Counted from the first letter of the stretch, positions 1-10,660 are shown. The stretch is DNA of 64,000 nucleotides from VAZQ01 sp036555745 (GCA_036555745.1 DATBKV010000121.1:46632-110631); one strand, 5' to 3'. Translations and numbers: made by a program. Notes: generated by a model from the sequence alone, not told the origin.

Positions 1-680
1 TGATCGGCGTCGAATCCGGCAGCGACGTCATTCTTGAGAATATTCGAAAGCCGATCGACCGCGAAAGAACCGCAGCCGCAATCAAGATCGCGCGAGCGGC
101 AGGGATCGAGTCTCGCGCTTCGTTCATTTTCGGCAGCATGGGCGAGACCATTGAGACCATGCAGGAGACGCTCGATTTCAGCATGCAATTAGACCCCGAC
201 ATCGCGCAGTACAATGTTTGCACGCCCTATCCAGGAACGCAGATGTACCGTTGGGCCAAGGAGAACGGCTACCTTGTCTCGGAGGAATGGGGCGACTTCG
301 AGCTCTCGACCTTCATGATGAAGCTGCCCACCTGCACGGATCAAGACGTCTACCGCTTCTACAAGAACGCACACAGACAATTTTACATGCGCCCGAAGAT
401 GATCCTGCGAAGATTGCGCGGGGTCAGTCGCCTGTCGCATATCCGCGATCTCATTCACGCCTTCTTCTATATCGTGCTGAGGAAGAAGCTTGGTACCCGC
501 GGTGAAGTGAGGCGGGATTGGCTTGGAACCCGCAAAGACGATTTTTTTGATCTCAGGGTTTCCGAGAGCATGGCGCCGCATCTGACCTTCGAAGTTCGGC
601 AAAAGGAGATCTCGCTTCAGCCCGAACAGCTGGTCCCGGCGCCCGCCGGCAGCAAACCCGTGGCGCTCTCGGTCGCCTGA
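1..680 (+). CDS. B12-binding radical SAM protein, 3' part only
   Basis: The gene enters from the left edge; the reading frame runs from base 3 to the TGA at 678-680, about 225 residues. The visible part starts inside the radical SAM barrel: a VESGSD motif at the very edge and a FIFGSMGET segment resemble the strand and glycine motifs seen in cobalamin-dependent radical SAM enzymes (Elp3/MiaB/NifB type fold). The CxxxCxxC cluster motif and any B12 domain would lie upstream, outside the window. The stretch YNVCTPYPGTQMYRWAKENG is typical of the same family. Substrate cannot be told. The next gene is a SAM methyltransferase, which suggests a small-molecule or lipid/glycan modification locus. Confidence 0.75.
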   Translation, partial: IGVESGSDVILENIRKPIDRERTAAAIKIARAAGIESRASFIFGSMGETIETMQETLDFSMQLDPDIAQYNVCTPYPGTQMYRWAKENGYLVSEEWGDFELSTFMMKLPTCTDQDVYRFYKNAHRQFYMRPKMILRRLRGVSRLSHIRDLIHAFFYIVLRKKLGTRGEVRRDWLGTRKDDFFDLRVSESMAPHLTFEVRQKEISLQPEQLVPAPAGSKPVALSVA

Positions 681-824
681 GAAAAAGCCGCCATCGCCTG
701 CCTGCGCCAGTGGCCGGACCTGAGCGGGGGGCATGCGCTTGTCCGTCGCGATCGAGATCGCCTTCCTTCGACCCAGCGAGCCAGGCCCGGGTAGCGCCTA
801 TTGGGCGCTCCACGCGAGATCGTC

Positions 825-1538
825 ATGACAGAAGCGTTTCACTACAGCGGGCATGAAGAGCTGGAACAGCTCCTGCTGATGCCGGGCTACAATCGCCACA
901 TCGCGGATCTGTGCCTTGCGGCGATCTCCCCCGGCCAGACGCTCGTCGATTTCGGCGCCGGGACCGGAACAATTTCGGCGCTTGTCCGCGAACGGGCAAA
1001 AGCCGCCAAAATATGGTGCGCCGAAATCGACGCTGCCAATATCGCCGCTCTCGAGAAGCAAGGGTTTGATGTCATCACCGACATAGCAAAGCTTCAGCCG
1101 GATACGGTCGACGTGATTTATTCCTCGAATGTGCTGGAGCATATCGAGGACGACGTCGCCAAGCTGAAGCAATTGCGGGCTTGTCTGAAACCGGGCGGTC
1201 GGGCGGTGTTCTGGGTTCCGGCATTCCAATGCCTTTGGACGGCCATGGACGACCGGGTGGAACATCGTCGCCGCTATACGCGCGCGACGCTGGAGGACGC
1301 GTTCCGACGCGCGGGGTTCGATGTCGAACGATGCTTCTATCAGGACTCGCTCGGTTTCTTCGTTGCGCTTTTATTCAAGACCATCGGCCGCCGAGATGGA
1401 CGGCTGAGTAACACTCCGCTTCGAATCTATGACCGGCTGGTATTTCCGCTTTCGCGACTGTGCGATCGGGTTTGCTCGCAGATATTCGGAAAGAACGCGG
1501 TGATCTACGCCCGAAAGAAAGCGACAGGCGCGGCGTGA
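825..1538 (+). CDS. class I SAM-dependent methyltransferase
   Basis: 237 residues from the ATG at 825; a TTG 24 bases upstream is in frame, but the family core begins soon after the ATG. The Rossmann motif I VDFGAGTGTI is at residues 41-50, and DVIYSSNVLEHIEDD matches the post-motif region of ubiquinone/menaquinone-type and glycan methyltransferases (Methyltransf_11/23). The C-terminal third has a hydrophobic segment (SLGFFVALLFKTIG), so it may lie on the membrane. It would move a methyl group from SAM to an unknown acceptor. It follows the radical SAM gene by 144 bases on the same strand. Specific substrate: unknown. Confidence 0.75.
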   Translation: MTEAFHYSGHEELEQLLLMPGYNRHIADLCLAAISPGQTLVDFGAGTGTISALVRERAKAAKIWCAEIDAANIAALEKQGFDVITDIAKLQPDTVDVIYSSNVLEHIEDDVAKLKQLRACLKPGGRAVFWVPAFQCLWTAMDDRVEHRRRYTRATLEDAFRRAGFDVERCFYQDSLGFFVALLFKTIGRRDGRLSNTPLRIYDRLVFPLSRLCDRVCSQIFGKNAVIYARKKATGAA

Positions 1539-1753
1539 CCGCCACGCGAAGCTGCGATCCCTGAGGCGATCGCGGAGGCCCGCGGGCGGCCCATTCGAAA
1601 CCTGGGCGGCATGAATTAACCGCCCCGGGGGGGCGGCATCGCTGCTCGGAAAATCCGGCTGCCGTGAACCAATCCGACGAAACGGTCGGTCGACCTTTCG
1701 GCGCTCATGCGGAGGGTGCAACGAAGCCCTGCGACTACATCATGACTACGCTA

Positions 1754-1782
1754 TTGACTACGCAACGCATCTGTGATAGAAA
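1754..1782 (+). promoter_or_regulatory. candidate sigma-70-type promoter of the gap transcript
   Basis: TTGACT at 1754-1759 and TAGAAA at 1777-1782 are separated by 17 bases, and AT-rich sequence surrounds them in an otherwise very GC-rich region. A transcript would start near 1789 and read rightwards through the boxB/boxA-like element. The hexamers resemble strong alphaproteobacterial housekeeping promoters such as those of rRNA operons. Confidence 0.45.
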
Positions 1783-2161
1783 CAAAAATCCCGCGCATGA
1801 GGGGCGCTTTCTAGAGGCTTTCCCCGAAGGCGGCGCGGGAGGTGGCGTCGACCGCGGCTCGTAACCGCGGACACGAGAGGCCCGGCCCCGCGGCCCGGCA
1901 GCAATGCCCGGTCGCGAGCGGCCTGCGCGCCGGAGCCGGCGGCAACGCCGGCACGGAGGCGGGAGCTGGGCCGACAACGCCACGGCGGAGCGCCGCGAGG
2001 CGGGCCTCCCGGTTGCGCGGGAGGGCCCATGCCCCGCAAGCGTGGCGTCGCGCGTTACCCGCGCGACCGAAGTTCAAGGCTGGTACGCCTCCCGGCGCTC
2101 CGCCCTCCCCCTCGCTTCGGGGTCGGGCCGCGACGAAAGGTGCGAACTGAAAGCCAAAGAA

Positions 2162-2213
2162 CCCGGAGGCAGCAACGCGCCGGGAGGAAAGAAGACTGCG
2201 CTATTTGACATCG
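2162..2213 (+). promoter_or_regulatory. boxB/boxA-like antitermination (nut-type) element
   Basis: A small stem CCCGG (2162-2166) / CCGGG (2180-2184) with a 13-base loop is followed 14 bases later by CGCTATTTGACATCG (2199-2213). This resembles the boxA of rRNA leaders and 16S-23S spacers (consensus near GCTCTTTGACA), and the boxB-then-boxA order is right. A further hairpin (2232-2259; GGATGG against CCATCC with an inner CGC/GCG stem) follows. No rRNA gene lies downstream, so the role here is unclear. Confidence 0.45.
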
Positions 2214-2462
2214 TGAAGAACGAGCATCGTGGGATGGGTTTCGCTTCGCGCAACCATCCTAAGGGATCCACTTTGCTCGACGGCAAACGCACTCGGGATG
2301 GTCCCGAGGGCGCGCTCCGGCACGCGGTCAGCAGGGAGGGCGGCCCGTATTTTTCCTGTCATTTACAGGAGCGCCGGCCCTTACGCGCATCCGCGTCACC
2401 CGCAAAGGCGGTCGTCGCCGCGGCGCTTCGAACAAGAGGCTGCCGCGCCAAGCCGCGTGCTG

Positions 2463-3773
2463 TCACCTCCGGCGCGAGATCGGCACGTAATCGCGCTGAG
2501 TGGCGCCGGTATAGAGCTGGCGTGGGCGGCCGATCTTCTGCTGCGGGTCCTCGATCATTTCCTTCCACTGCGAGATCCAGCCGACCGTGCGGGCGACCGC
2601 GAACAGAACGGTGAACATCGTGGTGGGGAAGCCCATCGCCTTGAGGGTGATGCCGGAATAGAAGTCGATGTTGGGATAGAGCTTCTTCTCGATGAAATAG
2701 TCGTCGTGCAGCGCGATCCGCTCGAGCTCGAGCGCGACGTCGAGCAGGGGATCGTCCTTGATGCCCATCTCGTTGAGCACCTCATGGCAGGTCTTCTGCA
2801 TGATTTTCGCACGCGGGTCGTAATGCTTGTAGACCCGGTGGCCGAAGCCCATGAGCCGGAAGCTGTCGTTCTTGTCCTTGGCGCGGCGGATGTATTCGGG
2901 AATGCGCTCGGGCTTGCCGATCTCGCGCAGCATGTTGAGGGCCGCCTCGTTGGCGCCGCCATGGGCCGGTCCCCACAGGCATGCACAACCAGCGGCGATG
3001 CAGGCGAACGGATTGGCGCCGGAGGAACCGGCGAGCCGTACCGTCGAGGTCGAGGCATTCTGCTCGTGATCCGCGTGCAGGATGAAGATGCGATCCATGG
3101 CGCGGGCGAGGACGGCATTGGGCTTGTACTCCTCGCACGGCACCGCGAAGCACATGCGCAGGAAATTGGTGGCGTAGTCGAGATCGTTCTTGGGATAGAT
3201 GAAGGGTTGGCCGACCGAGTACTTGTAGGCCATCGCCGCGATGGTCGGCATCTTCGCGATCATGCGGATCGAGGCGATCATCCGCTGGGTCGGATCGGAA
3301 ATGTCGGTGGAGTCGTGATAGAAGGCCGAGAGCGCGCCGACGCACCCGGTCATCACCGCCATCGGGTGGGCATCGCGCCGGAACCCTTGATAGAATCGGC
3401 TCATCTGCTCGTGCACCATCGTGTGATGGGTGACACGATTGTCGAAGTCGGCCTTCTGCGCCGCGGTGGGAAGCTCGCCGTAGAGCAGGAGATAGCAGGT
3501 CTCGAGGAAGTCCCCATGCTCCGCGAGTTGCTCGATCGGGTACCCGCGATAGAGCAGGATGCCTTCGTCACCATCGATATAGGTGATCTTGGATTCGCAG
3601 CTTCCGGTCGAGGTGTAGCCGGGATCGTAGGTGAACATCCCGGTCTCGGCGTAGAACTTGCCGATGTCTATGACCGACGGGCCGATCGTTCCCTCGTAGA
3701 TCGGGAACGCGCTCTCCTTGTCGCCAACGACGAACTTGCCGGATTTGATGTTGGCGCCGGTCTTGGCATCCAT
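2463..3773 (-). CDS. gltA: citrate synthase
   Basis: Condenses oxaloacetate and acetyl-CoA to citrate, the entry step of the TCA cycle, in the cytoplasm. The 436-residue length matches the Gram-negative hexameric type. Visible family motifs include HADHEQNASTSTVRLAGSSG, the catalytic-region FGHRVYKHYDPRAK and GPAHGGANEAAL. The ATG at 3773 follows a GAGGG ribosome binding site and gives the usual MDAKTGANIKSGKF start; the frame stays open upstream for 58 codons, but that extension has no family match. The gene is separated from gltX by 213 bases. A weak promoter candidate on the minus strand is TTGCAG (3895-3900) and TACGCA (3872-3877) with 17 bases between. Confidence 0.97.
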   Translation of the reverse strand: MDAKTGANIKSGKFVVGDKESAFPIYEGTIGPSVIDIGKFYAETGMFTYDPGYTSTGSCESKITYIDGDEGILLYRGYPIEQLAEHGDFLETCYLLLYGELPTAAQKADFDNRVTHHTMVHEQMSRFYQGFRRDAHPMAVMTGCVGALSAFYHDSTDISDPTQRMIASIRMIAKMPTIAAMAYKYSVGQPFIYPKNDLDYATNFLRMCFAVPCEEYKPNAVLARAMDRIFILHADHEQNASTSTVRLAGSSGANPFACIAAGCACLWGPAHGGANEAALNMLREIGKPERIPEYIRRAKDKNDSFRLMGFGHRVYKHYDPRAKIMQKTCHEVLNEMGIKDDPLLDVALELERIALHDDYFIEKKLYPNIDFYSGITLKAMGFPTTMFTVLFAVARTVGWISQWKEMIEDPQQKIGRPRQLYTGATQRDYVPISRRR

Positions 3774-3986
3774 GATCGAGCCCTCAATTGTGCCGCCCGG
3801 CGGACTGCAGTTTCCCCCCGCGTATACATTGGGATGGTGCGGCTGCGGTGCCACCCGCGGGGATCGGTTTGTGCGTAGCCCATCCGAGTGTGCGCTGCAA
3901 GACGGCGCCCCGCAGAGGCCTGCAAGGCTCGGCGACGCGGCGCTCACTGCCGCCTCAGAACCGGTTCCAGCTTATATAATACGTGG

Positions 3987-5429
3987 CTAGCCCTGACCGG
4001 CGGTCACCGGCGCGACCTGATCACGCAACCGCCCCAGGCTCTCGCTCTTCCCCAGCACCGCCAGCACATCGAAGATTGGAGGCGAGGTGGTGCGGCCGGT
4101 GAGCGCGGCGCGCAGCGGCTGGGCGGCATTTCCAAGCTTGATGCCTAGTCGATCGGCAAACGCGCGGACCGCCTGCTCGGTGGTCTCAGCGCTCCACGGC
4201 TCCACGCACGCGAGGTCTTCGGCCAGATCACCCAACAGTTGGCGCGCGTCGCCGGTCAGCAGGCTAGCTGCCTTGTCGTCCAACGCGAGCGGGCGCTCAG
4301 CCAGAATGAAGCGCGCGCCATCCAGGAGCTCGACCAGGGTCTTTGCCCGTTCCTTCAGGCCGGGCATGGCCGCGAGCAGCTTTGCGCGCAACTCCGGAGT
4401 GAGCTTGGCGGCAACCTCGGGACCGCCGGCAACGTGCGGCAACACGCGCTCGAGCTCGGTCACAAGATCGGCATCGGCGCTCTGGCGCAGATAATGCGCA
4501 TTGAGGCTTTCGAGCTTGGCGAAGTCGAAGCGCGCGGGCGAGCGCCCGATCTGGGGCAGATCGAAAGCCGCGATCATCTCCGCCGTCGAGAAGATCTCTT
4601 GATCGCCGTGGCTCCAGCCAAGCCGCACGAGGTAATTGCGCATGGCCTCGGGCAGGTAACCCATGGCACGGTACGCATCGACGCCGAGCGCTCCATGTCG
4701 CTTGGACAGCTTCGAGCCGTCAGGCCCATGGATGAGCGGGATATGCGCCATCACCGGCACGGCCCAGCCGAGCGCCTGATAGATCTGCGCCTGGCGCGCA
4801 GCATTGGTGAGATGATCGTCACCGCGAATGACATGGGTGACATCCATGTCGTGATCGTCGACCACCACGGCGAGCATGTAGGTCGGCGTGCCGTCCGAGC
4901 GCAAAAGGACGAGATCATCGAGGTTCTCGTTCTGCCAGACGACGCGGCCTTGCACCTGGTCCTCGATCACGGTCTCGTCCGTCAGCGGAGCCTTCAGCCG
5001 GATCACCGGCTGGACCCCGGGTGGGGCCTCGTGGGGATCTCGGTCGCGCCAGCGGCCATCGTAGAGCTTGGCTCGCCCCTCGCGTCGCGCTTTCTGCCGC
5101 ATCTCCGCCAGCTCTTCCGGGCTGGCATAGCAGCGATAGGCGCGTCCGGCCTGCAACAACGCTTCTACCACCTCGCGGTGACGGGCCGAGCGCGAGAATT
5201 GGTAGACGGCATCGCCGTCCCAGCTGAGGCCGAGCCAGCAGAGTCCGTCGAGGATCGCGTCGATGGCCGCCTGGGTCGAACGTTCGCGATCGGTATCCTC
5301 GATCCGCAGCAGCATTTTCCCGCCACGCCCGCGAGCGTAGAGCCAGTTGAAGAGGGCCGTGCGCGCCCCTCCAATGTGCAGGAAACCGGTGGGCGAAGGC
5401 GCAAAGCGCGTGACGATCGTCTCTGTCAT
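3987..5429 (-). CDS. gltX: glutamyl-tRNA synthetase
   Basis: Charges tRNA-Glu. 480 residues, normal for bacterial GluRS. The class I signatures are clear: PTGFLHIGGARTALF (HIGH-type) at the N-terminus and GSKLSKRHGALGV (KMSKS-type) mid-protein. The ATG at 5429 gives MTETIVTRFAPSPTG; 27 extra in-frame codons upstream look non-coding. The gene is divergent from glnS (275 bases apart) and followed by gltA on the same strand. A separate GlnRS is present next door, so this enzyme may not need to mischarge tRNA-Gln, although many Hyphomicrobiales use the GluRS plus GatCAB route. Which tRNAs it accepts cannot be read from the sequence. Confidence 0.97.
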   Translation of the reverse strand: MTETIVTRFAPSPTGFLHIGGARTALFNWLYARGRGGKMLLRIEDTDRERSTQAAIDAILDGLCWLGLSWDGDAVYQFSRSARHREVVEALLQAGRAYRCYASPEELAEMRQKARREGRAKLYDGRWRDRDPHEAPPGVQPVIRLKAPLTDETVIEDQVQGRVVWQNENLDDLVLLRSDGTPTYMLAVVVDDHDMDVTHVIRGDDHLTNAARQAQIYQALGWAVPVMAHIPLIHGPDGSKLSKRHGALGVDAYRAMGYLPEAMRNYLVRLGWSHGDQEIFSTAEMIAAFDLPQIGRSPARFDFAKLESLNAHYLRQSADADLVTELERVLPHVAGGPEVAAKLTPELRAKLLAAMPGLKERAKTLVELLDGARFILAERPLALDDKAASLLTGDARQLLGDLAEDLACVEPWSAETTEQAVRAFADRLGIKLGNAAQPLRAALTGRTTSPPIFDVLAVLGKSESLGRLRDQVAPVTAGQG

Positions 5430-5704
5430 CTCGGGCAGACTTGCAACCGGATCAAGCGCGAGCGGGCCGCCTGGGCGACGGGGGTTGGAACAGGCTCGTG
5501 TACCATACAATTGGGATAGAGCATCAAAGGTTTCGCCGGCCTGCTCAAGCGAGACCGGTCGCGCGCGCCCTCATCAGGCCTGCGCGCCCTTGGCGCACTT
5601 CGGCGGATTTGATACGCCCCGCCCAACTATCGGCGCGAGCCGAGCACACCATCGGCACGGCCACCACGCGGGCGCGTGAGCCGCCAGCAGCGAGATCGGA
5701 CGGC

Positions 5705-7393
<1,689 letters not shown>

Positions 7394-7509
7394 TTGCCTC
7401 GCCGCTTGGCGCGGACCCTGTGGATCGCCGACACCGGCGGTGCGCCGGGGGCAGCGCTCGTGTAGCATCCCGGCCCGCTGAATCTGGCGTGGGCAAGTGG
7501 GGCCGCGCG

Positions 7510-9795
7510 ATGGTCGAACAGGGCAGACCGCGCGGACGGGCGGAGGCCTGGCGGCCTTGGACCCGTTCGGGGGCCGTGGCGGCAGGCAGGCCGACCCTGC
7601 CCGGACTCGCCGCGCTTGCCGATCTTGCCCGCCAAGCCGCGCAGCGCATCCGCGACTGGATTGCGGTCGAGGCCGGCCCTGGGCGGCTCGTGCCATGGCT
7701 GGCGATTGCCTTCGGCGGCGGGATCGCGATCTATTTCGCTGCCGACCAGGAGCCCGCCCCATGGGCGACGAGCCTTCTGTTCGCGGGCCTGGCGGCGACC
7801 GCGATCCTGTGCCGAAGGCGCTCCGTCGCCTTTCCTCTCGCCTTGGGCGCCGCCGCGATGGCAGCCGGAATGACGGCTGCCACCCTCAAGCGTGCGATCA
7901 TTGCGCATCCGGTGCTCACCGCGCCGGCCTGGAACGTCGATATCGCTGGCTTCATCGAAATGCGCGAGGAGCGCGAGCGCTCTGACCGCGTCGTGGTGCG
8001 GATCACTCGCATCGACGGCGCCCGGCTCGATGAGAAGCTCGAGCGTGTGCGGGTCGCGGTGCGCAAGGGCAATGCGCCCGCAGTCGGCAGCTTCGTCGAG
8101 TTCAAGGCGCGGCTGTCGCCGCCGCTCGAGCCGTTGCGGCCCGGCGGCTACGATTTCGCACGCGACATGTACTTCCAACGCATCGGCGCGTCCGGCTTCG
8201 TGCTCGGGCGTGTGCGCGCGGCGGAAGCGCCGCACGCACCGGGGCTGCGCCTGCGCTACGCCATTTTCATCGATGGCATGCGCGAAGCGATCGATAAGCG
8301 CATCCGCGCGGTCTTGCCCGGCGACCAGGGAGCGATCGCGTCGGCCCTGATCACGGGCAAGCGCGATGCCATTTCGGCCCCAGTCAACGAGGCCATGTAT
8401 GTATCGGGCCTCGCCCACGTGCTGTCGATATCAGGCTACCATATGGCCGTGGTCGCGGGCGTCGTTTTCTTCGCCGTGCGCGCGATGTTCGCCTTGATGC
8501 CGGCCTTCGCCAGCCGTCATCCCATCAAGAAATGGGCGGCGCTTGCCGCGCTCGCTGCGGCTGCCTTCTATCTCCTGCTGTCGGGTGCCGAGGTCGCCAC
8601 CCAACGCTCCTTCATCATGATTTCAATTGTTCTGATCGGGGTGATGGTCGATCGGCCGACGCTGACGTTTCGCACATTGACGGTAGCCGCGCTCGGGGTC
8701 CTGCTGCTGGCGCCCGAGGCGATCGTGCATCCGAGCTTTCAGATGTCGTTTGCGGCGACGCTGGCGCTGGTTGCCGGCTATCAGCACGGCCTGCCATGGA
8801 TGAGCGCCGGCAGCGACAGCCCGCTCGCAGCGAGGATCGCGCTGTGGGGCGGGCGGGAAATCGCAGGCCTGCTGCTCGCCTCGCTGCTCGCGGGCACTGC
8901 GACGATCCCTTACGTCGCGTATCATTTCCATCGCATCTCCCCGTATGGGGTGATCGCGAACCTGGCGGCGATGCCGGTGGTCTCGGCATGGGTAATGCCG
9001 GCCGGAATTCTCGGCGTGATGGCCATGCCGCTGGGGCTCGATGGCTGGTGTTGGGAGATGATGGGCGGCGGCATCGATTGGATGGCTGGCGTTGCACTGT
9101 GGGTCAGCAGCTTTCCCGGCGCGGTGGGACGCATGGCCGCTTTCGGTACCGCTCCGCTGCTGCTCTGCTCGGCCGGACTGGTGGTGCTTTGTCTGCTCAG
9201 GACGCCATTGCGGCTGGCGGGCCTGCTCTTCATCGCCGGCGCGGTGGTCCTCATGGTCCGCGCCCCCCAGCCCGACGTACTGATCGCAAATGACGGAGCT
9301 GCTTTCGCGGTCCGTGCTCCCGACGGACGTCTGGCCGTGGTCAGATCCGGCAGCGACATGTTCGTGGTGCGCGAATGGCTCGCGGCCGATGCCGATGCCC
9401 GCACGCCCAAGGATCAAAGCCTGAGCGATGGCATCAGGTGCGACTGGACGGGCTGTGTCGGCCGGCTGCGCGATGGATCGCTGGTTGCCATTGCGTGGAC
9501 GACCGAGGCCTTCGAGGAGGATTGCCGTCGCGCGGTGCTGGTGGCGAGCGCCAACGAGGCCCCGCCCGATTGCGCGGCCCTGGTGATCGACCGTCACGTC
9601 TGGCGTCGCTCCGGAGCGATGGCATTGCGGCGCGTCGGCGATCGTTTCGACATTGCCGTCGCGCGGCCGGCAGGCTACGAGCGTCCCTGGACGCGAACGG
9701 TCTCAGAAAGCCATGGCGGGGAGGCGGGCGCGCCGCAATTGCCGCAAGCGCGCGATGCCGCCGCCGGCGGCGAGGATTTGGAAGCGGGCGATTGA
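7510..9795 (+). CDS. comEC: ComEC/Rec2-family membrane protein
   Basis: 762 residues, predicted inner-membrane channel of the DNA-uptake type. After a charged N-terminal extension come two membrane helices (about residues 55-110), a DUF4131-like soluble domain, then the Competence domain with the signature AHVLSISGYHMAVVAG and about eight further hydrophobic helices to around residue 590. The remaining 170 residues correspond to the metallo-beta-lactamase-like tail of full-length ComEC, but I see no HxHxDH metal motif, so that domain looks degenerate. The ATG at 7510 is preferred to an open frame that extends back into glnS. It converges on lexA. Role in actual DNA uptake is inferred only from the family. 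Confidence 0.85.
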   Translation: MVEQGRPRGRAEAWRPWTRSGAVAAGRPTLPGLAALADLARQAAQRIRDWIAVEAGPGRLVPWLAIAFGGGIAIYFAADQEPAPWATSLLFAGLAATAILCRRRSVAFPLALGAAAMAAGMTAATLKRAIIAHPVLTAPAWNVDIAGFIEMREERERSDRVVVRITRIDGARLDEKLERVRVAVRKGNAPAVGSFVEFKARLSPPLEPLRPGGYDFARDMYFQRIGASGFVLGRVRAAEAPHAPGLRLRYAIFIDGMREAIDKRIRAVLPGDQGAIASALITGKRDAISAPVNEAMYVSGLAHVLSISGYHMAVVAGVVFFAVRAMFALMPAFASRHPIKKWAALAALAAAAFYLLLSGAEVATQRSFIMISIVLIGVMVDRPTLTFRTLTVAALGVLLLAPEAIVHPSFQMSFAATLALVAGYQHGLPWMSAGSDSPLAARIALWGGREIAGLLLASLLAGTATIPYVAYHFHRISPYGVIANLAAMPVVSAWVMPAGILGVMAMPLGLDGWCWEMMGGGIDWMAGVALWVSSFPGAVGRMAAFGTAPLLLCSAGLVVLCLLRTPLRLAGLLFIAGAVVLMVRAPQPDVLIANDGAAFAVRAPDGRLAVVRSGSDMFVVREWLAADADARTPKDQSLSDGIRCDWTGCVGRLRDGSLVAIAWTTEAFEEDCRRAVLVASANEAPPDCAALVIDRHVWRRSGAMALRRVGDRFDIAVARPAGYERPWTRTVSESHGGEAGAPQLPQARDAAAGGEDLEAGD

Positions 9796-9873
9796 TCTGT
9801 CGAGCCGGAGCGCGCCCGAGCCGGCGGCGCTGCGGAAAACCCCCATGTGACTGGCGAATCGCAATCGCCGTGC

Positions 9874-10575
9874 TCAGTACCGCCGGAACAGACCCACCAG
9901 CTTGCCCTGAATGCGCACGCGGTTGGGGGGAAGAATTCTGACCTCGTAGGCGGTATTGGCCGGCTCCAGCGCGATTGAAGCGCCGCGCCGGCGGAAGCGC
10001 TTCAGCGTCGCCTCCTCCTCGTCAATCAACGCCACTACGATGTCGCCGGTGTCCGCCCCGTCGGTCTTCTTCAACAGCGCGATGTCGCCGTCGAGAATGC
10101 CGGCTTCGATCATGCTGTCCCCGCGCACCTCGAGCGCGAAGTGCTCGCCGCTCGAAAGGACGTCGGGGGGCATGTTGATGACGTGGCTCTTGGTCTGGAT
10201 CGCTTCGATCGGGGTGCCGGCCGCGATTCGGCCCATTACCGGCACCGCCACCGGACGGCCGCCCTCATCCTCCGACGCGGCCCGCACCCGCCCGAGATTC
10301 CCTTCGATGACGCTCGGCGTGAATCCGCGCGCGCGACCGCTGGCCATTCCGTGGGCGACCGAATCCGGCAACTTGATCACCTCGATGGCACGGGCCCGGT
10401 TGGGCAGGCGCCGGATGAAGCCACGCTCCTCGAGCGCCGTGATCAAGCGATGGATGCCGGATTTCGACCGCAGGTCGAGCGCGTCCTTCATCTCATCGAA
10501 GGACGGCGGCACGCCGTGTTCCTTCAGGCGCTCGTGGATGAAGCGCAGAAGTTCGAGCTGTTTGCGGGTCAGCAT
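9874..10575 (-). CDS. lexA: LexA repressor, SOS regulator
   Basis: Represses DNA-damage genes until RecA-stimulated self-cleavage. 233 residues, normal for Hyphomicrobiales. The N-terminal winged helix MLTRKQLELLRFIHERL through IRRLPNRARAIEV is residues 1-65; the scissile Ala119-Gly120 lies in MGRIAAGTPIEA; the catalytic dyad is Ser154 (RGDSMIEAG) and Lys192 (EATLKRF). The ATG at 10575 is the family start; ten in-frame codons upstream are not conserved. Two operator-like repeats lie at 10631-10660 upstream, which points to autoregulation. The gene converges on comEC and lies 145 bases downstream of moeA on the same strand, most likely with its own promoter. Confidence 0.97.
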   Translation of the reverse strand: MLTRKQLELLRFIHERLKEHGVPPSFDEMKDALDLRSKSGIHRLITALEERGFIRRLPNRARAIEVIKLPDSVAHGMASGRARGFTPSVIEGNLGRVRAASEDEGGRPVAVPVMGRIAAGTPIEAIQTKSHVINMPPDVLSSGEHFALEVRGDSMIEAGILDGDIALLKKTDGADTGDIVVALIDEEEATLKRFRRRGASIALEPANTAYEVRILPPNRVRIQGKLVGLFRRY

Positions 10576-10630
10576 CTTCGCGGTTCCCCCGTGGCGGCGA
10601 TCCAACGCGGGACTCGCCGAAACAAATCAT

Positions 10631-10660
10631 GAACAGACAGTATCTGTTCGATATGTGTTC
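10631..10660 (-). promoter_or_regulatory. SOS box / LexA operator region of lexA
   Basis: GTTCGATATGTGTTC at 10646-10660 matches the alphaproteobacterial SOS box GTTC-N7-GTTC exactly. It shares its left GTTC with an inverted repeat GAACAGA-N5-TCTGTTC at 10631-10649. The pair sits 56-85 bases upstream of the lexA start codon, where a promoter would be expected, so LexA should repress its own gene here. Confidence 0.85.

Larger units (their letters stand above)
1539..2462. other. 924-base gap, structured, no protein gene supported
   Basis: Open frames exist on both strands but are rich in Arg, Ala, Gly and Pro, match no family I know and run into neighbouring genes, so I do not call them. The stretch holds a hairpin at about 1620-1636 (CCGCCCC against GGGGCGG), a promoter-like pair at 1754-1782, many GC-rich inverted repeats from 1850 to 2130, a boxB/boxA-like element at 2162-2213 and a hairpin at 2232-2259. 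Together these resemble the leader of an rRNA operon, but no 16S sequence follows; the gltA 3' end begins at 2463. Confidence 0.5.

Noticed and set aside
1904..2614. Open frame of 236 codons within the structured gap
   Set aside because: Composition is Arg/Ala/Gly/Ser-rich, it runs into the gltA 3' end in antisense and spans the boxA-like element; RNA structure explains the region better.
2229..3878. A 549-codon open frame opposite gltA
   Set aside because: It mirrors the citrate synthase gene codon by codon; a GC-bias shadow.
3872..3900. Promoter for gltA (TTGCAG, 17 bases, TACGCA on the minus strand)
   Set aside because: The -10 match is poor; mentioned in the gltA entry but not listed as a feature.
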